From: Peptococcaceae bacterium
Lineage (GTDB): Bacteria; Bacillota; Peptococcia; Peptococcales; Peptococcaceae
Assembly (NCBI GenBank): GCA_900759105.1
Contig: CAAETY010000005.1
Span: 1-26,270 of the forward strand
Length of the DNA stretch: 26,270 nt
Direction: 5' to 3'
Shown: piece by piece, positions 6,504 to 14,604 of the stretch
How the letters are laid out: the number at the start of each line of letters is the position of its first letter
Position numbering within the stretch: position 1 is the first letter of the stretch
Position numbers and translations under genes: made by a program
The notes under the pieces: model-generated
Database searches by the model: none
The model's input: only the letters and a program-made list of their open reading frames with translations
What the model was told of the DNA's origin: nothing

Positions 6504-8936
6504 ATGTTAGTTTCATATAATTGGTTAAAAGAGTATGTTGATATTGAACAATCTGCTTATGAATTGGCTGAAATTATTACCCGTGCCGGTGTTGAAATCG
6601 GCGGGGTTGAACCAACCAACAAGGGCGTAAGCGGTGTTGTTGTAGCAAAGGTATTGACCTGTGAAGATCATCCTGATTCCGATCACTTGCATCTTTGCAC
6701 TGTGACCACTGATGGTGAAAATAGTATTCAAGTCGTATGTGGTGCGTCAAATATTGCACAAGGACAAACTGTTATGTTTGCACAAGTTGGCGCTGAGCTC
6801 CCTGGCGGCTTCAAAATCAAAAAAGCAAAATTACGTGGCGTTGAATCCAACGGGATGATTTGCTCTATGCAAGAAATCGGCGTGGACGAAGATCTCGTTG
6901 CCCCTGCAGATAAGGACGGTATTCGTGTGCTTCCTGATGATGCACCATTGGGCGCCGATGTGATGGAATATCTAGGAATGAACGACTATGTATTGGACGT
7001 TGACTTGACGCCAAACCGTTCCGACTGCTTGAGTGTATATAACATTGCAAAAGAAGTTGGCGCACTGCTTAAAAAGCCTGTAAAGCCAATCAACATTACC
7101 ATTCAAGATGGCAACGATGTGAATGAACTAATGACTGTAACCAATAAGGCACCTGAACTTTGCCACCGTTTCACCGGTACCATGGTAAAGGGTGCAAAGA
7201 TTGGCCGTTCCCCACTTTGGATGGAACATCGTTTGCAATGTGCAGGTATGCGTCCAATTTCCAACCTTGTTGACGTGACCAACTATGTTATGATGGAACT
7301 CGGTCAACCATTACATGCTTACGACTATACCACCTTGGCAAACAAGGAAATCGTCGTTCGCACCGCTGAAAAAGAGGAACACATTGTTACGCTTGATGGC
7401 CAAGACCGTGAATTGAGTGATGAAATGCTTCTTATTTGCGACGGTGAACGTGCTATCGGTGTTGCCGGCGTAATGGGTGGCGAAAACACTGAAGTGGCTG
7501 ATACCACTGAAGATGTTTTCATTGAAGCTGCTTGCTTCCAAGCAACCAATGTACGCCGTACTGCTGTGGCACTTGGCCTTCGTACCGAAGCATCTTTGCG
7601 CTTTGAAAAGAACGTAAATATTGAAATGACCGGATTTGCCGGCTGGCGTGCAGCAAACCTTATGGTTGAAACTGCTGGAGCTACATTGGTATCCGGTCAA
7701 ATTGACCAATATCCAACACCACACGAACCTGTTGTTGTGTCTATGAAGTACCACAAGGCTAACGATATCCTTGGGACCGACATCCCTTACGAAGAAATGC
7801 GTGGCTATTTAGTAGACCTTGGCTTTCAAGTATTGGAAGAAGACGAAGAGGGGTTGACTGTTCAAGTGCCATCTCATCGTCCTGATATCTCTATTCAAGA
7901 AGATTTAGTCGAAGAAATCGCACGTCTTTATGGCTATGACAACATTCCTGAATCCTTGCCATATGGCGCAACCAACCCTGGGGTGCTCACTCCGGCACAA
8001 CGTTTGACCGACCGTGTGAAGAACAACCTTGCTGGTCTTGGCTTAAATGAAATCATTACCTATAGCTTCATTGGAAAGAAGCATTGTGATTTACTTCGCT
8101 ACAAAGAAGACGATGTTCGTCGTAACCAAATTGCTATCAGCAATCCGCTTAGCGAAGATATGTGTGTGATGCGTACCTCTCTTTTGCCATGCATGCTTGA
8201 TACCATCAGCAAAAATGTACACCATCAACAACAAAATCTTGCTTTGTTTGAATGCAGTTCTGTATTCTCCAGCGACCATGACTTGACCATGGACAACCTT
8301 GCGAAGGAAGATCAACATTTAGTTATTGCTATGACCGGTCAAACCGCAAAGGATTGGATGGGCACTCAAAAACCTTATGATTTCTACTATCTCAAGGGTA
8401 TCATTGAAGCTGTCTTGAGTGATCTTCATATCCACGACTGGCATGTGGAAGCTGTGACTGGTGACCCAACTTGGCACCCGGGGCGCACTGCAGCACTTTA
8501 TATCGGTGACACCTATTGTGGGACCTTTGGTGAATTGCACCCACTCGTTGTGAAGAACTATGACATTAAAGCGCCTGTATATGCAGCTGAACTTTCTATG
8601 GATGTTATTTTAAGCGTGGGCGAAGTAGTTCCTGTTTATGAAGAAACACCAAAGTATCCGGCGGTTGCACGTGATTTGGCTGTTGTTGTTGAAAAACGCG
8701 TACCAATGGGCGCTATCAAGGCTGCTATTGTTGGTGCGAAACCAAATTATCTCAAAGACATCAACGTATTCGATATCTATGAAGGTGTTCAACTCGGTTT
8801 GGACAAGAAGTCTATTGCATTCTCCTTGGTATTCCAAAGTGATGAACAAACCTTGACTGATGACCTTGTTCAAGTTGAACTTCAAAAGATTATTTCTGCC
8901 ATCGAAAGTGAATGCGGTGGCCAACTCCGTGCGTAA
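6504..8936 (+). CDS. pheT: Phenylalanine--tRNA ligase beta subunit
   Basis: 810 residues, full length. The N-terminal EMAP/tRNA-binding domain (about 40-150) contains CEDHPDSDHLHLC and VCGASNI; the B3/B4 editing domain follows with RPISNLVDVTNYVM and GQPLHAYD, then the B5 domain, a class II-like core, and a C-terminal FDX-ACB domain (about 715-808) beginning near YEETPKYPAVARDLAVVV. It binds tRNA and clears mischarged Tyr-tRNA. AGGAGG is 8 bases before ATG 6504. It follows pheS closely and is followed after 40 bases by lgt. Confidence 0.98.
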   Translation: MLVSYNWLKEYVDIEQSAYELAEIITRAGVEIGGVEPTNKGVSGVVVAKVLTCEDHPDSDHLHLCTVTTDGENSIQVVCGASNIAQGQTVMFAQVGAELPGGFKIKKAKLRGVESNGMICSMQEIGVDEDLVAPADKDGIRVLPDDAPLGADVMEYLGMNDYVLDVDLTPNRSDCLSVYNIAKEVGALLKKPVKPINITIQDGNDVNELMTVTNKAPELCHRFTGTMVKGAKIGRSPLWMEHRLQCAGMRPISNLVDVTNYVMMELGQPLHAYDYTTLANKEIVVRTAEKEEHIVTLDGQDRELSDEMLLICDGERAIGVAGVMGGENTEVADTTEDVFIEAACFQATNVRRTAVALGLRTEASLRFEKNVNIEMTGFAGWRAANLMVETAGATLVSGQIDQYPTPHEPVVVSMKYHKANDILGTDIPYEEMRGYLVDLGFQVLEEDEEGLTVQVPSHRPDISIQEDLVEEIARLYGYDNIPESLPYGATNPGVLTPAQRLTDRVKNNLAGLGLNEIITYSFIGKKHCDLLRYKEDDVRRNQIAISNPLSEDMCVMRTSLLPCMLDTISKNVHHQQQNLALFECSSVFSSDHDLTMDNLAKEDQHLVIAMTGQTAKDWMGTQKPYDFYYLKGIIEAVLSDLHIHDWHVEAVTGDPTWHPGRTAALYIGDTYCGTFGELHPLVVKNYDIKAPVYAAELSMDVILSVGEVVPVYEETPKYPAVARDLAVVVEKRVPMGAIKAAIVGAKPNYLKDINVFDIYEGVQLGLDKKSIAFSLVFQSDEQTLTDDLVQVELQKIISAIESECGGQLRA

Positions 8937-8976
8937 TTTCCTTGATGTTGGAAAATGAGCGGAGGAAAATGAAGGT

Positions 8977-9777
8977 ATGGATCCAATAGCATTTGAAATC
9001 GGACCAATTGCGGTGCATTGGTATGGCATCTTGATTGCCACTGCTTTTGTGATTGGCGTATTGGGAACGATGCGTGAGGCCAGGCTTCAAGACATCGATG
9101 ACGATTTATACTTGAATCTCGTGATGGCCTGTATCATTTGCGCTATTTTGGGTGCGCGGATGTATTATGTCATTTTTGAATGGGACTACTATAGCCAGCA
9201 TCCGAGTGAAATCATTGCGGTTTGGCATGGTGGACTTGCCATTCATGGTGGCATTATTGGTGGGATGATTGCGGCATTGATTTGTACCAAAAGATATCAT
9301 TTTCGATTGTGGCAAATCTTTGACATTATCGCGCCGTTTCTGATTCTTGGACAGGCTATTGGTCGTTGGGGTAACTTCTTCAATCAAGAAGCTTATGGCT
9401 ATGAAGTGAGTCCGGATGTGGTACCGTGGGCAATGTTTATTGACGGGGCTTATCGACATCCAACCTTTCTTTATGAAAGCATTTGGGATGTGTTGGGATT
9501 TGTCCTTTTGATGGTTCTTTCTAGAAACCTCAAACTCAAGGAAGGGGACATCACCCTGTCCTATTTCATCTACTACTCATTAGGCCGCTTTGTGATTGAG
9601 AGTTTCCGCACGGATAGTCTCATGCTCGGACCGCTCCGTATGGCGCAGGTCATTAGCTTGATGTTTATTTTGGCGGCGGTGGTGATTGCGTTAGTAAGAC
9701 GCAAAAAAGCACCGAGTCGTGGAGAGTATTTGAAGATACGACAACGAAATTTAAGGGGTGGAGCCAATGGCAAATGA
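8977..9777 (+). CDS. lgt: Prolipoprotein diacylglyceryl transferase
   Basis: 266 residues with about seven membrane helices. Lgt moves diacylglycerol from phosphatidylglycerol to the lipobox Cys of prolipoproteins at the outer face of the cytoplasmic membrane. The signature GRWGNFFNQEAYG is intact, as are the HGG motif (IHGGIIGG), HPTFLYE and SLGRFVIESFRTD. GGAGG lies upstream of ATG 8977 with rather long spacing. With only 40 bases from pheT it is probably in the pheST transcript, and its last 11 bases overlap the start of the next regulator gene. Confidence 0.97.
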   Translation: MDPIAFEIGPIAVHWYGILIATAFVIGVLGTMREARLQDIDDDLYLNLVMACIICAILGARMYYVIFEWDYYSQHPSEIIAVWHGGLAIHGGIIGGMIAALICTKRYHFRLWQIFDIIAPFLILGQAIGRWGNFFNQEAYGYEVSPDVVPWAMFIDGAYRHPTFLYESIWDVLGFVLLMVLSRNLKLKEGDITLSYFIYYSLGRFVIESFRTDSLMLGPLRMAQVISLMFILAAVVIALVRRKKAPSRGEYLKIRQRNLRGGANGK

Positions 9778-10141
9778 TATTTACGAATCCGGTGAAGATT
9801 ATCTTGAAACCATCCTGCGATTGCAAAAGCAAATATCGCAAGTAAGAAGTATAGACGTGGCACATGTTTTGGATTATTCAAAGCCAAGCGTAAGCCGCGC
9901 TATGAAAATCCTTTCTGAAAAAGGTCTCATTTACATGGATGAAAAAAAGTATATTCACCTGACAGACCTTGGCTTAGCCAGGGCAGAGAATGTGGCGCGC
10001 AGACATCGCCTCATTCGAACAGCGTTGATTGATATTTTTGATGTGTCACCGGATGTGGCGGAAGAAGATGCATGTCGCATTGAACACATCGTCAGTGACG
10101 AAACTATCGAAAAAATTGCAACTAAAATAAGTGCCGAATAG
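9767..10141 (+). CDS. DtxR/MntR-family metal-dependent regulator (short form)
   Basis: 124 residues: a winged helix-turn-helix (about 8-70, with YSKPSVSRAMKILSEKGLI) and the helical dimerisation/metal domain; the SH3-like third domain of DtxR is absent, as in MntR. Expected metal ligands are visible: Asp11 and Glu14 (ESGEDYLET), His80 (ARRHRL), then Cys103, Glu106 and His107 (DACRIEH). Asp11 matches MntR Asp8, but Cys103 matches DtxR Cys102 rather than MntR Glu99, so iron or manganese cannot be decided. ATG 9767 is preferred over GTG 9758 because AAGGGG (9753-9758) is 8 bases upstream. It overlaps lgt by 11 bases. Confidence 0.9.
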   Translation: MANDIYESGEDYLETILRLQKQISQVRSIDVAHVLDYSKPSVSRAMKILSEKGLIYMDEKKYIHLTDLGLARAENVARRHRLIRTALIDIFDVSPDVAEEDACRIEHIVSDETIEKIATKISAE

Positions 10142-10156
10142 CCTCTAGCGAAAAAT

Positions 10157-10188
10157 AGGCGAGGAGTTTTTATAGTTCCTCGCCTTTT
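10157..10188 (+). terminator. Rho-independent terminator
   Basis: AGGCGAGGA (10157-10165) pairs with TCCTCGCCT (10177-10185), followed by TTTT. It ends the pheS-pheT-lgt-regulator unit. Confidence 0.88.
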
Positions 10189-10250
10189 GTATATTTATTG
10201 CCTGTATAGTTGATATTAAAAAATAGTGATGGTGAAGGAGGGTGGGAGCG

Positions 10251-10279
10251 TTGACGTTCCCAGCGATAATTATTATAAT
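10251..10279 (+). promoter_or_regulatory. leuS promoter with an inverted repeat over the -35
   Basis: TTGACG (10251-10256), 17-base spacer, TATAAT (10274-10279); the start is predicted near 10286, giving a 57-base leader without a T-box. An inverted repeat TGGGAGCG-TTGA-CGTTCCCA (10243-10262, one mismatch) is centred on the -35 and could be an operator. Confidence 0.75.
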
Positions 10280-10342
10280 AGAAAGCAATGAATTCTCCTG
10301 TTGTTATAGTACACATGGAGAAAAAGAAAGGGCCTTTGAAAG

Positions 10343-12802
10343 ATGATTGAACAATATGATTTTAAGAAAATAGAATCAAAATGGCAGCAGAAATGGGCTG
10401 AAGAAAATCTCTATAAAGCAGATGACACCACAAAGCCAAATTATTACTGCTTAGAAATGTTCCCATACCCATCGGGTAACCTTCATATGGGTCACGTGCG
10501 TAACTATTCTATCGGTGACGTTATAGCACGTTTCAAAACCATGCATGGCTACAATGTATTGCATCCAATGGGGTGGGACTCCTTTGGTTTGCCTGCTGAA
10601 AACGCTGCAATTAAACACGGTGTGCCACCGGCAAAATGGACTCGAGAAAACATCGCAAACATGAAGCGTCAATTTAATGCGCTCGGATTGAGCTTTGATT
10701 GGGATCGTGAAGCAACCACTTGCATGCCGGATTACTATCGCTGGACCCAATGGATTTTCCTTCAACTTTATAAGAACAACTTGGCATATAAGAAAAATGC
10801 CAATGTTAACTGGTGCCCAGGATGCCAAACTGTATTGGCAAACGAACAAGTTGTAGACGGCAAGTGCGAACGCTGCGACTCCGTTGTGGAAAAGAAATCT
10901 TTGGATCAATGGTTCTTTAAAATTACCGATTATGCACAACGCTTGTTGGACGACCTTGATAAATTAGAAGGCTGGCCAAACAAAGTTAAAATCATGCAAG
11001 AAAACTGGATTGGCCGTTCCGAAGGGGCGATGATTACCTTTGAAGCTGAAACCGGTGATACATTTGAAGTGTTTACTACCCGCCCTGATACCCTTTTTGG
11101 GGTAACCTACGTAGTATTTGCACCGGAACATCCTCTGGTACAAAAATTCATCGAAGGGAAAGCTGAAGCTGCAAACGTTCAAGACTTTATCGACCGCACA
11201 ACCAAGATGAGCGAAATTGAACGTACCTCCAATGAAACCGAAAAAGAAGGGGTATTTACCGGTGCATATGCGGTAAACCCTATTAATGGTAAACAGGTAC
11301 CTATCTTTGTTGGTAACTATGTCATCTATGAATATGGCACTGGTGCAGTTATGGGTGTACCTGCTCATGACGAACGTGACTTTATGTTTGCAAAAAAATT
11401 CGGTCACCCAATCGAAGTGGTTGTTACACCGGCAGACCATGTGTTGACTGTGGATGAAATGGAAACCGCTTACGTGGATGAAGGGGTTATGATGAACTCC
11501 GGTGAATTTGACGGCATGAACAACGTTGAAGCTGGCCGTGCTATTGTGGCAAAGCTTGACGAAATGGGCAAAGGCCATCAAACTGTTAACTTCCGTTTGA
11601 GAGACTGGTTGATTTCTCGTCAACGCTTCTGGGGTGCGCCAATTCCAATTATTTATTGTGATGACTGCGGCGCAGTTCCTGTTCCGGAAGATCAGCTTCC
11701 TGTATTGCTTCCTGAAGATGTAGAATTTAAGGCAAACGGTGAATCTCCTCTAAACTATGTAAAGGAATTCGTTGAAACTACTTGCCCAATTTGTGGGAAG
11801 CCTGCACGCCGTGAAACCGATACAATGGATACCTTTGTATGTTCCAGCTGGTATTTCTTGCGCTACTGTGACCCTCACAATACCGAAATGCCATTTGCCA
11901 AAGAAAAAGTAGATTTCTGGATGGAAAATGGTGTTGACCAATATATCGGCGGCGTAGAACACGCTATTCTTCACCTGCTCTATGCGCGTTTCTTCACCAA
12001 AGTGTTCCATGACTTTGGCATGTGCAAGACCGACGAACCATTCCAAAACCTTTTGACACAAGGGATGGTATTAAAAGACGGTACCAAAATGAGTAAGTCC
12101 AAAGGTAACATTGTTTCACCTGAAGATATTCTTGCACAATATGGTGCAGACACAGCAAGACTCTTCATTCTCTTTGCGGCACCACCGGATCGTGACCTCG
12201 AATGGAATGACCGTGCGGTTGAAGGGTGCTATCGTTTCTTGAACCGTGTATGGCGTTTGCTCGAATATTATCTCGAAGACGAAGTGGGAGATGCTAAAGA
12301 AGGTGCAGATAAGGAATTGCGCCGCCTGACTCACACCACGATTAAACGCGTAACTGACGACGTTTCCAAACGTTTCAACTTTAATACTGCTATTTCCTCT
12401 ATCATGGAAATGGTGAACGGGATGTATCATTTTAGAGAAAATAACAATCGAGTTATTACACCTGCAATGCAAGAAGCGATGGAAACCTTGATGCTTCTTT
12501 TAGCACCTATTACACCGCATCTTGCTGAAGAAATGTGGGAAAAAACCGGCCATACTGAAAGCATTCATATGCAAAAGTGGCCGGAAGTAGATCCTGCTGC
12601 GCTTCAAGTGGATGAAGTAGAAATGGTTGTTCAAGTGAACGGCAAGCTTAAGGCTCGTATCGTTGTGGGCAGTGACTTAGATAAAGACAGTATTGTTGAA
12701 CAAGCAATGCAAGAACAAAAAGTTCAAGACGCTATTGCAGACAAAACTGTTCGCAAGACCATTGTTGTTCCAGGCAAACTCGTTAATATTGTAGTAGGTT
12801 AA
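10343..12802 (+). CDS. leuS: Leucine--tRNA ligase
   Basis: 819 residues, full bacterial length, cytoplasmic. Class I signatures are intact: HMGH at residues 48-51 (within PYPSGNLHMGHVRNYS) and KMSKSKGN near residue 580. The CP1 editing domain sits between them, with the conserved TTRPDTLFGVTYVVFAPEHP stretch; Cys-rich motifs WCPGC/CERC and CPICG fit the zinc domain. The C-terminal anticodon-binding and extension domains are present. Only a weak SD precedes ATG 10343. Its stop is 5 bases before the dsrN-like gene, so transcription of the two is almost certainly shared. Confidence 0.98.
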   Translation: MIEQYDFKKIESKWQQKWAEENLYKADDTTKPNYYCLEMFPYPSGNLHMGHVRNYSIGDVIARFKTMHGYNVLHPMGWDSFGLPAENAAIKHGVPPAKWTRENIANMKRQFNALGLSFDWDREATTCMPDYYRWTQWIFLQLYKNNLAYKKNANVNWCPGCQTVLANEQVVDGKCERCDSVVEKKSLDQWFFKITDYAQRLLDDLDKLEGWPNKVKIMQENWIGRSEGAMITFEAETGDTFEVFTTRPDTLFGVTYVVFAPEHPLVQKFIEGKAEAANVQDFIDRTTKMSEIERTSNETEKEGVFTGAYAVNPINGKQVPIFVGNYVIYEYGTGAVMGVPAHDERDFMFAKKFGHPIEVVVTPADHVLTVDEMETAYVDEGVMMNSGEFDGMNNVEAGRAIVAKLDEMGKGHQTVNFRLRDWLISRQRFWGAPIPIIYCDDCGAVPVPEDQLPVLLPEDVEFKANGESPLNYVKEFVETTCPICGKPARRETDTMDTFVCSSWYFLRYCDPHNTEMPFAKEKVDFWMENGVDQYIGGVEHAILHLLYARFFTKVFHDFGMCKTDEPFQNLLTQGMVLKDGTKMSKSKGNIVSPEDILAQYGADTARLFILFAAPPDRDLEWNDRAVEGCYRFLNRVWRLLEYYLEDEVGDAKEGADKELRRLTHTTIKRVTDDVSKRFNFNTAISSIMEMVNGMYHFRENNNRVITPAMQEAMETLMLLLAPITPHLAEEMWEKTGHTESIHMQKWPEVDPAALQVDEVEMVVQVNGKLKARIVVGSDLDKDSIVEQAMQEQKVQDAIADKTVRKTIVVPGKLVNIVVG

Positions 12803-12807
12803 TCAAT

Positions 12808-14229
12808 ATGAATATAAACACAGAGCAAACACAGTATCAGATTCCGCGACTTGTTGTGGCGGCAATCCAAGGGCGCTCTGGCAAGACCACGTTTACAATA
12901 GGGCTCCAACGAGCCCTTCGTGAACGTGGTCTTCTGTTGCAAGGGTTTAAAAAAGGACCGGATTACATTGATCCGAGTTGGTCAACCTTTGCAAGTGGAG
13001 TGCCTTGCAGAAACTTGGATGCTGTCATGATGACAAAAGAACAAATTATTCACTCCATGTGCATGCATGGCAAAGACAAAGACATTGCCATTGTAGAAGG
13101 GGCCATGGGGATGTTTGATGGCTTAGACTGGCAAGGAAGCAATAGCACCGCTGAGCTTGCAGTAACCTTGCAAGCACCGGTTATTCTTGTTGTTAGTAGC
13201 AATCGCATTACCCGCAGTGTAGCGGCACTGATTAACGGCGTTGTGAACTTTGATAAACGCGTCAAAGTTGCCGGCGTTGTTCTAAATCAGGTGGCGCGCC
13301 CGCGTCATTTAAATATCATGACCAAGTGTATTGAGGAATATTGTGATGTTCCGCTTTTGGGTGCACTTCCAAAAACCAAAGATATTGAGATACCGGACCG
13401 TCATTTGGGGCTTATTCCGGCAAACGAACAGGATGCCCTTCATTCGCGTATAGACCGATTAGGCAAGCTTGTGAGTGATCATGTTGATATTGATGCTATT
13501 TTGGAAATTGCCAAAGCAGCACCAACGTTGGTTGATACCATACCGGCACGTCCTGTCATTGAAATCGAAAGCAAAGTGAGGATAGGCGTCTTTAAGGACC
13601 GCGCATTTAGTTTCTATTATCCTGAAAACATCGAGGCACTCGAAGCGGAAGGCGCAGAAATTGTATATCTGGATGCAATGAACGACGCGCATTTACCGAA
13701 TCTAGATGGGCTTTATATTGGCGGTGGCTTCCCGGAAATGTTTGCAGCAGAGCTGGAAGCAAATGAAACCATGCGCAACGATGTGAAACAAGCATCGGAA
13801 AAAGGTATGCCAATATACGCAGAATGCGGTGGGCTAATGTATTTAGTAAAAGACCTTGTAAGTGAAAATAATCACAGCTCGATGGTTGGCGTATTTGATT
13901 GCAGCGTCGCAATGGAGAAAAAACCGGTTGGTCATGGCTATTCTATTCAACGTGCTACAAAGGAAAATCCGTTTTTTCCAGAAAATATTGAGTTGAAAGG
14001 ACATGAATTCCACCATTCAAGCGTACGATTTGCAGAAGGGCAAATCGTGCCACCATGTGGCTTTGAAACAAAACGAGGCAAAGGTCTTGTAACAATCGGC
14101 GAAACGCCATATGATGGCTTGGTTTATAAAAATACCTTCGCAACTTATCATCATTTTCATGCAGCAAGTTCTCCAATTTGGGCAGAAAATTTTGTAAAAA
14201 TGGCACACAAGTTCCATAAAAATAAGTAA
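12808..14229 (+). CDS. dsrN: Cobyrinate a,c-diamide synthase-family amidotransferase, probably DsrN (siroheme amide synthase)
   Basis: 473 residues. An ATP-binding domain (about 13-240) has the P-loop QGRSGKTT at 21-28 and FKKGPDYIDPSW; a class I glutamine amidotransferase domain (about 255-460) has the nucleophile Cys340 in YAECGGLMYL and a His-rich end TYHHFHAASS. CbiA/CobB enzymes amidate the a and c carboxylates of cobyrinate. DsrN, a homologue in dsr clusters, amidates the siroheme of dissimilatory sulfite reductase. No other cobalamin gene is here, and the Dsr locus starts 150 bases downstream, so DsrN is favoured; plain CbiA remains possible. The gap to leuS is 5 bases and the SD (AGTAGG) lies inside leuS, suggesting coupled translation. 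Confidence 0.82.
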   Translation: MNINTEQTQYQIPRLVVAAIQGRSGKTTFTIGLQRALRERGLLLQGFKKGPDYIDPSWSTFASGVPCRNLDAVMMTKEQIIHSMCMHGKDKDIAIVEGAMGMFDGLDWQGSNSTAELAVTLQAPVILVVSSNRITRSVAALINGVVNFDKRVKVAGVVLNQVARPRHLNIMTKCIEEYCDVPLLGALPKTKDIEIPDRHLGLIPANEQDALHSRIDRLGKLVSDHVDIDAILEIAKAAPTLVDTIPARPVIEIESKVRIGVFKDRAFSFYYPENIEALEAEGAEIVYLDAMNDAHLPNLDGLYIGGGFPEMFAAELEANETMRNDVKQASEKGMPIYAECGGLMYLVKDLVSENNHSSMVGVFDCSVAMEKKPVGHGYSIQRATKENPFFPENIELKGHEFHHSSVRFAEGQIVPPCGFETKRGKGLVTIGETPYDGLVYKNTFATYHHFHAASSPIWAENFVKMAHKFHKNK

Positions 14230-14288
14230 TGCTTATAGTTTATATAAGAGAATTACGAGCTAACTCCCGTGCTATTTATTGCAAAAAT

Positions 14289-14301
14289 TCACAAAGTGTG
14301 A
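14289..14301. promoter_or_regulatory. Short inverted repeat upstream of the ferredoxin
   Basis: TCACA-AAG-TGTGA is a perfect 5+3+5 repeat in the gap 14230-14378. No consensus promoter is evident around it (TTGCAA at 14279-14284 has no good -10). It may be a regulator site for the dsr transcript; this is only a position-based guess. Confidence 0.3.
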
Positions 14302-14378
14302 GAAACTATGAAAAGTAGATGAGTTAAAAGTCAGATGATGACAAAGTAGATAATATCAAATGGAAGGAGAGGAAAAAT

Positions 14379-14561
14379 ATGTTCTTAGTAGAAGTTGATG
14401 AAGCTACTTGTGTTGGTTGTGGTGCTTGCGCATCCAACTGCCCACAAAACGTTTATGAAATGTTAGACGGCGTTTCTACTGTTACCGAAGCAGAATGCAT
14501 CGGTTGCCAAACTTGCGTTGCAGTTTGCCCAGCAGGCGCTATTTCATTGAACGAATATTGA
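14379..14561 (+). CDS. 2[4Fe-4S] ferredoxin of the Dsr locus
   Basis: 60 residues holding two complete CxxCxxCxxxCP motifs (CVGCGACASNCP at the N side and CIGCQTCVAVCP at the C side), so two low-potential [4Fe-4S] clusters. It is a small soluble electron carrier and, from its position, a likely electron donor to DsrAB. AAGGAGAGG precedes ATG 14379. A 149-base leader region separates it from dsrN, and 43 bases containing a perfect hairpin separate it from dsrA. Codon use resembles the following dsr genes, which points to high expression. Confidence 0.93.
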   Translation: MFLVEVDEATCVGCGACASNCPQNVYEMLDGVSTVTEAECIGCQTCVAVCPAGAISLNEY

Positions 14562-14566
14562 TTTTA

Positions 14567-14588
14567 TGTCACAGGAGGAACTGTGACA
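14567..14588 (+). promoter_or_regulatory. Perfect hairpin with SD sequence in its loop, ahead of dsrA
   Basis: TGTCACAG (14567-14574) and CTGTGACA (14581-14588) pair over 8 bp around the loop GAGGAA, which together with the stem edge forms AGGAGG. There is no T-run, so it is not a terminator. It may stabilise or process the mRNA between ferredoxin and dsrA, or gate translation of a 14-codon frame starting at GTG 14583 and ending at 14627 inside dsrA. Confidence 0.6.
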
Positions 14589-14604
14589 AATAATATGGAG
14601 GTGT

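Noticed and set aside
10964..11623. A 219-residue minus-strand open frame opposite leuS
   Set aside because: Lies wholly inside the leuS editing domain; low-complexity, His- and Phe-rich translation.
12808..14229. Reading the amidotransferase as part of a cobalamin pathway
   Set aside because: Not excluded, but no other cobalamin gene is present and the dsr neighbours favour DsrN.
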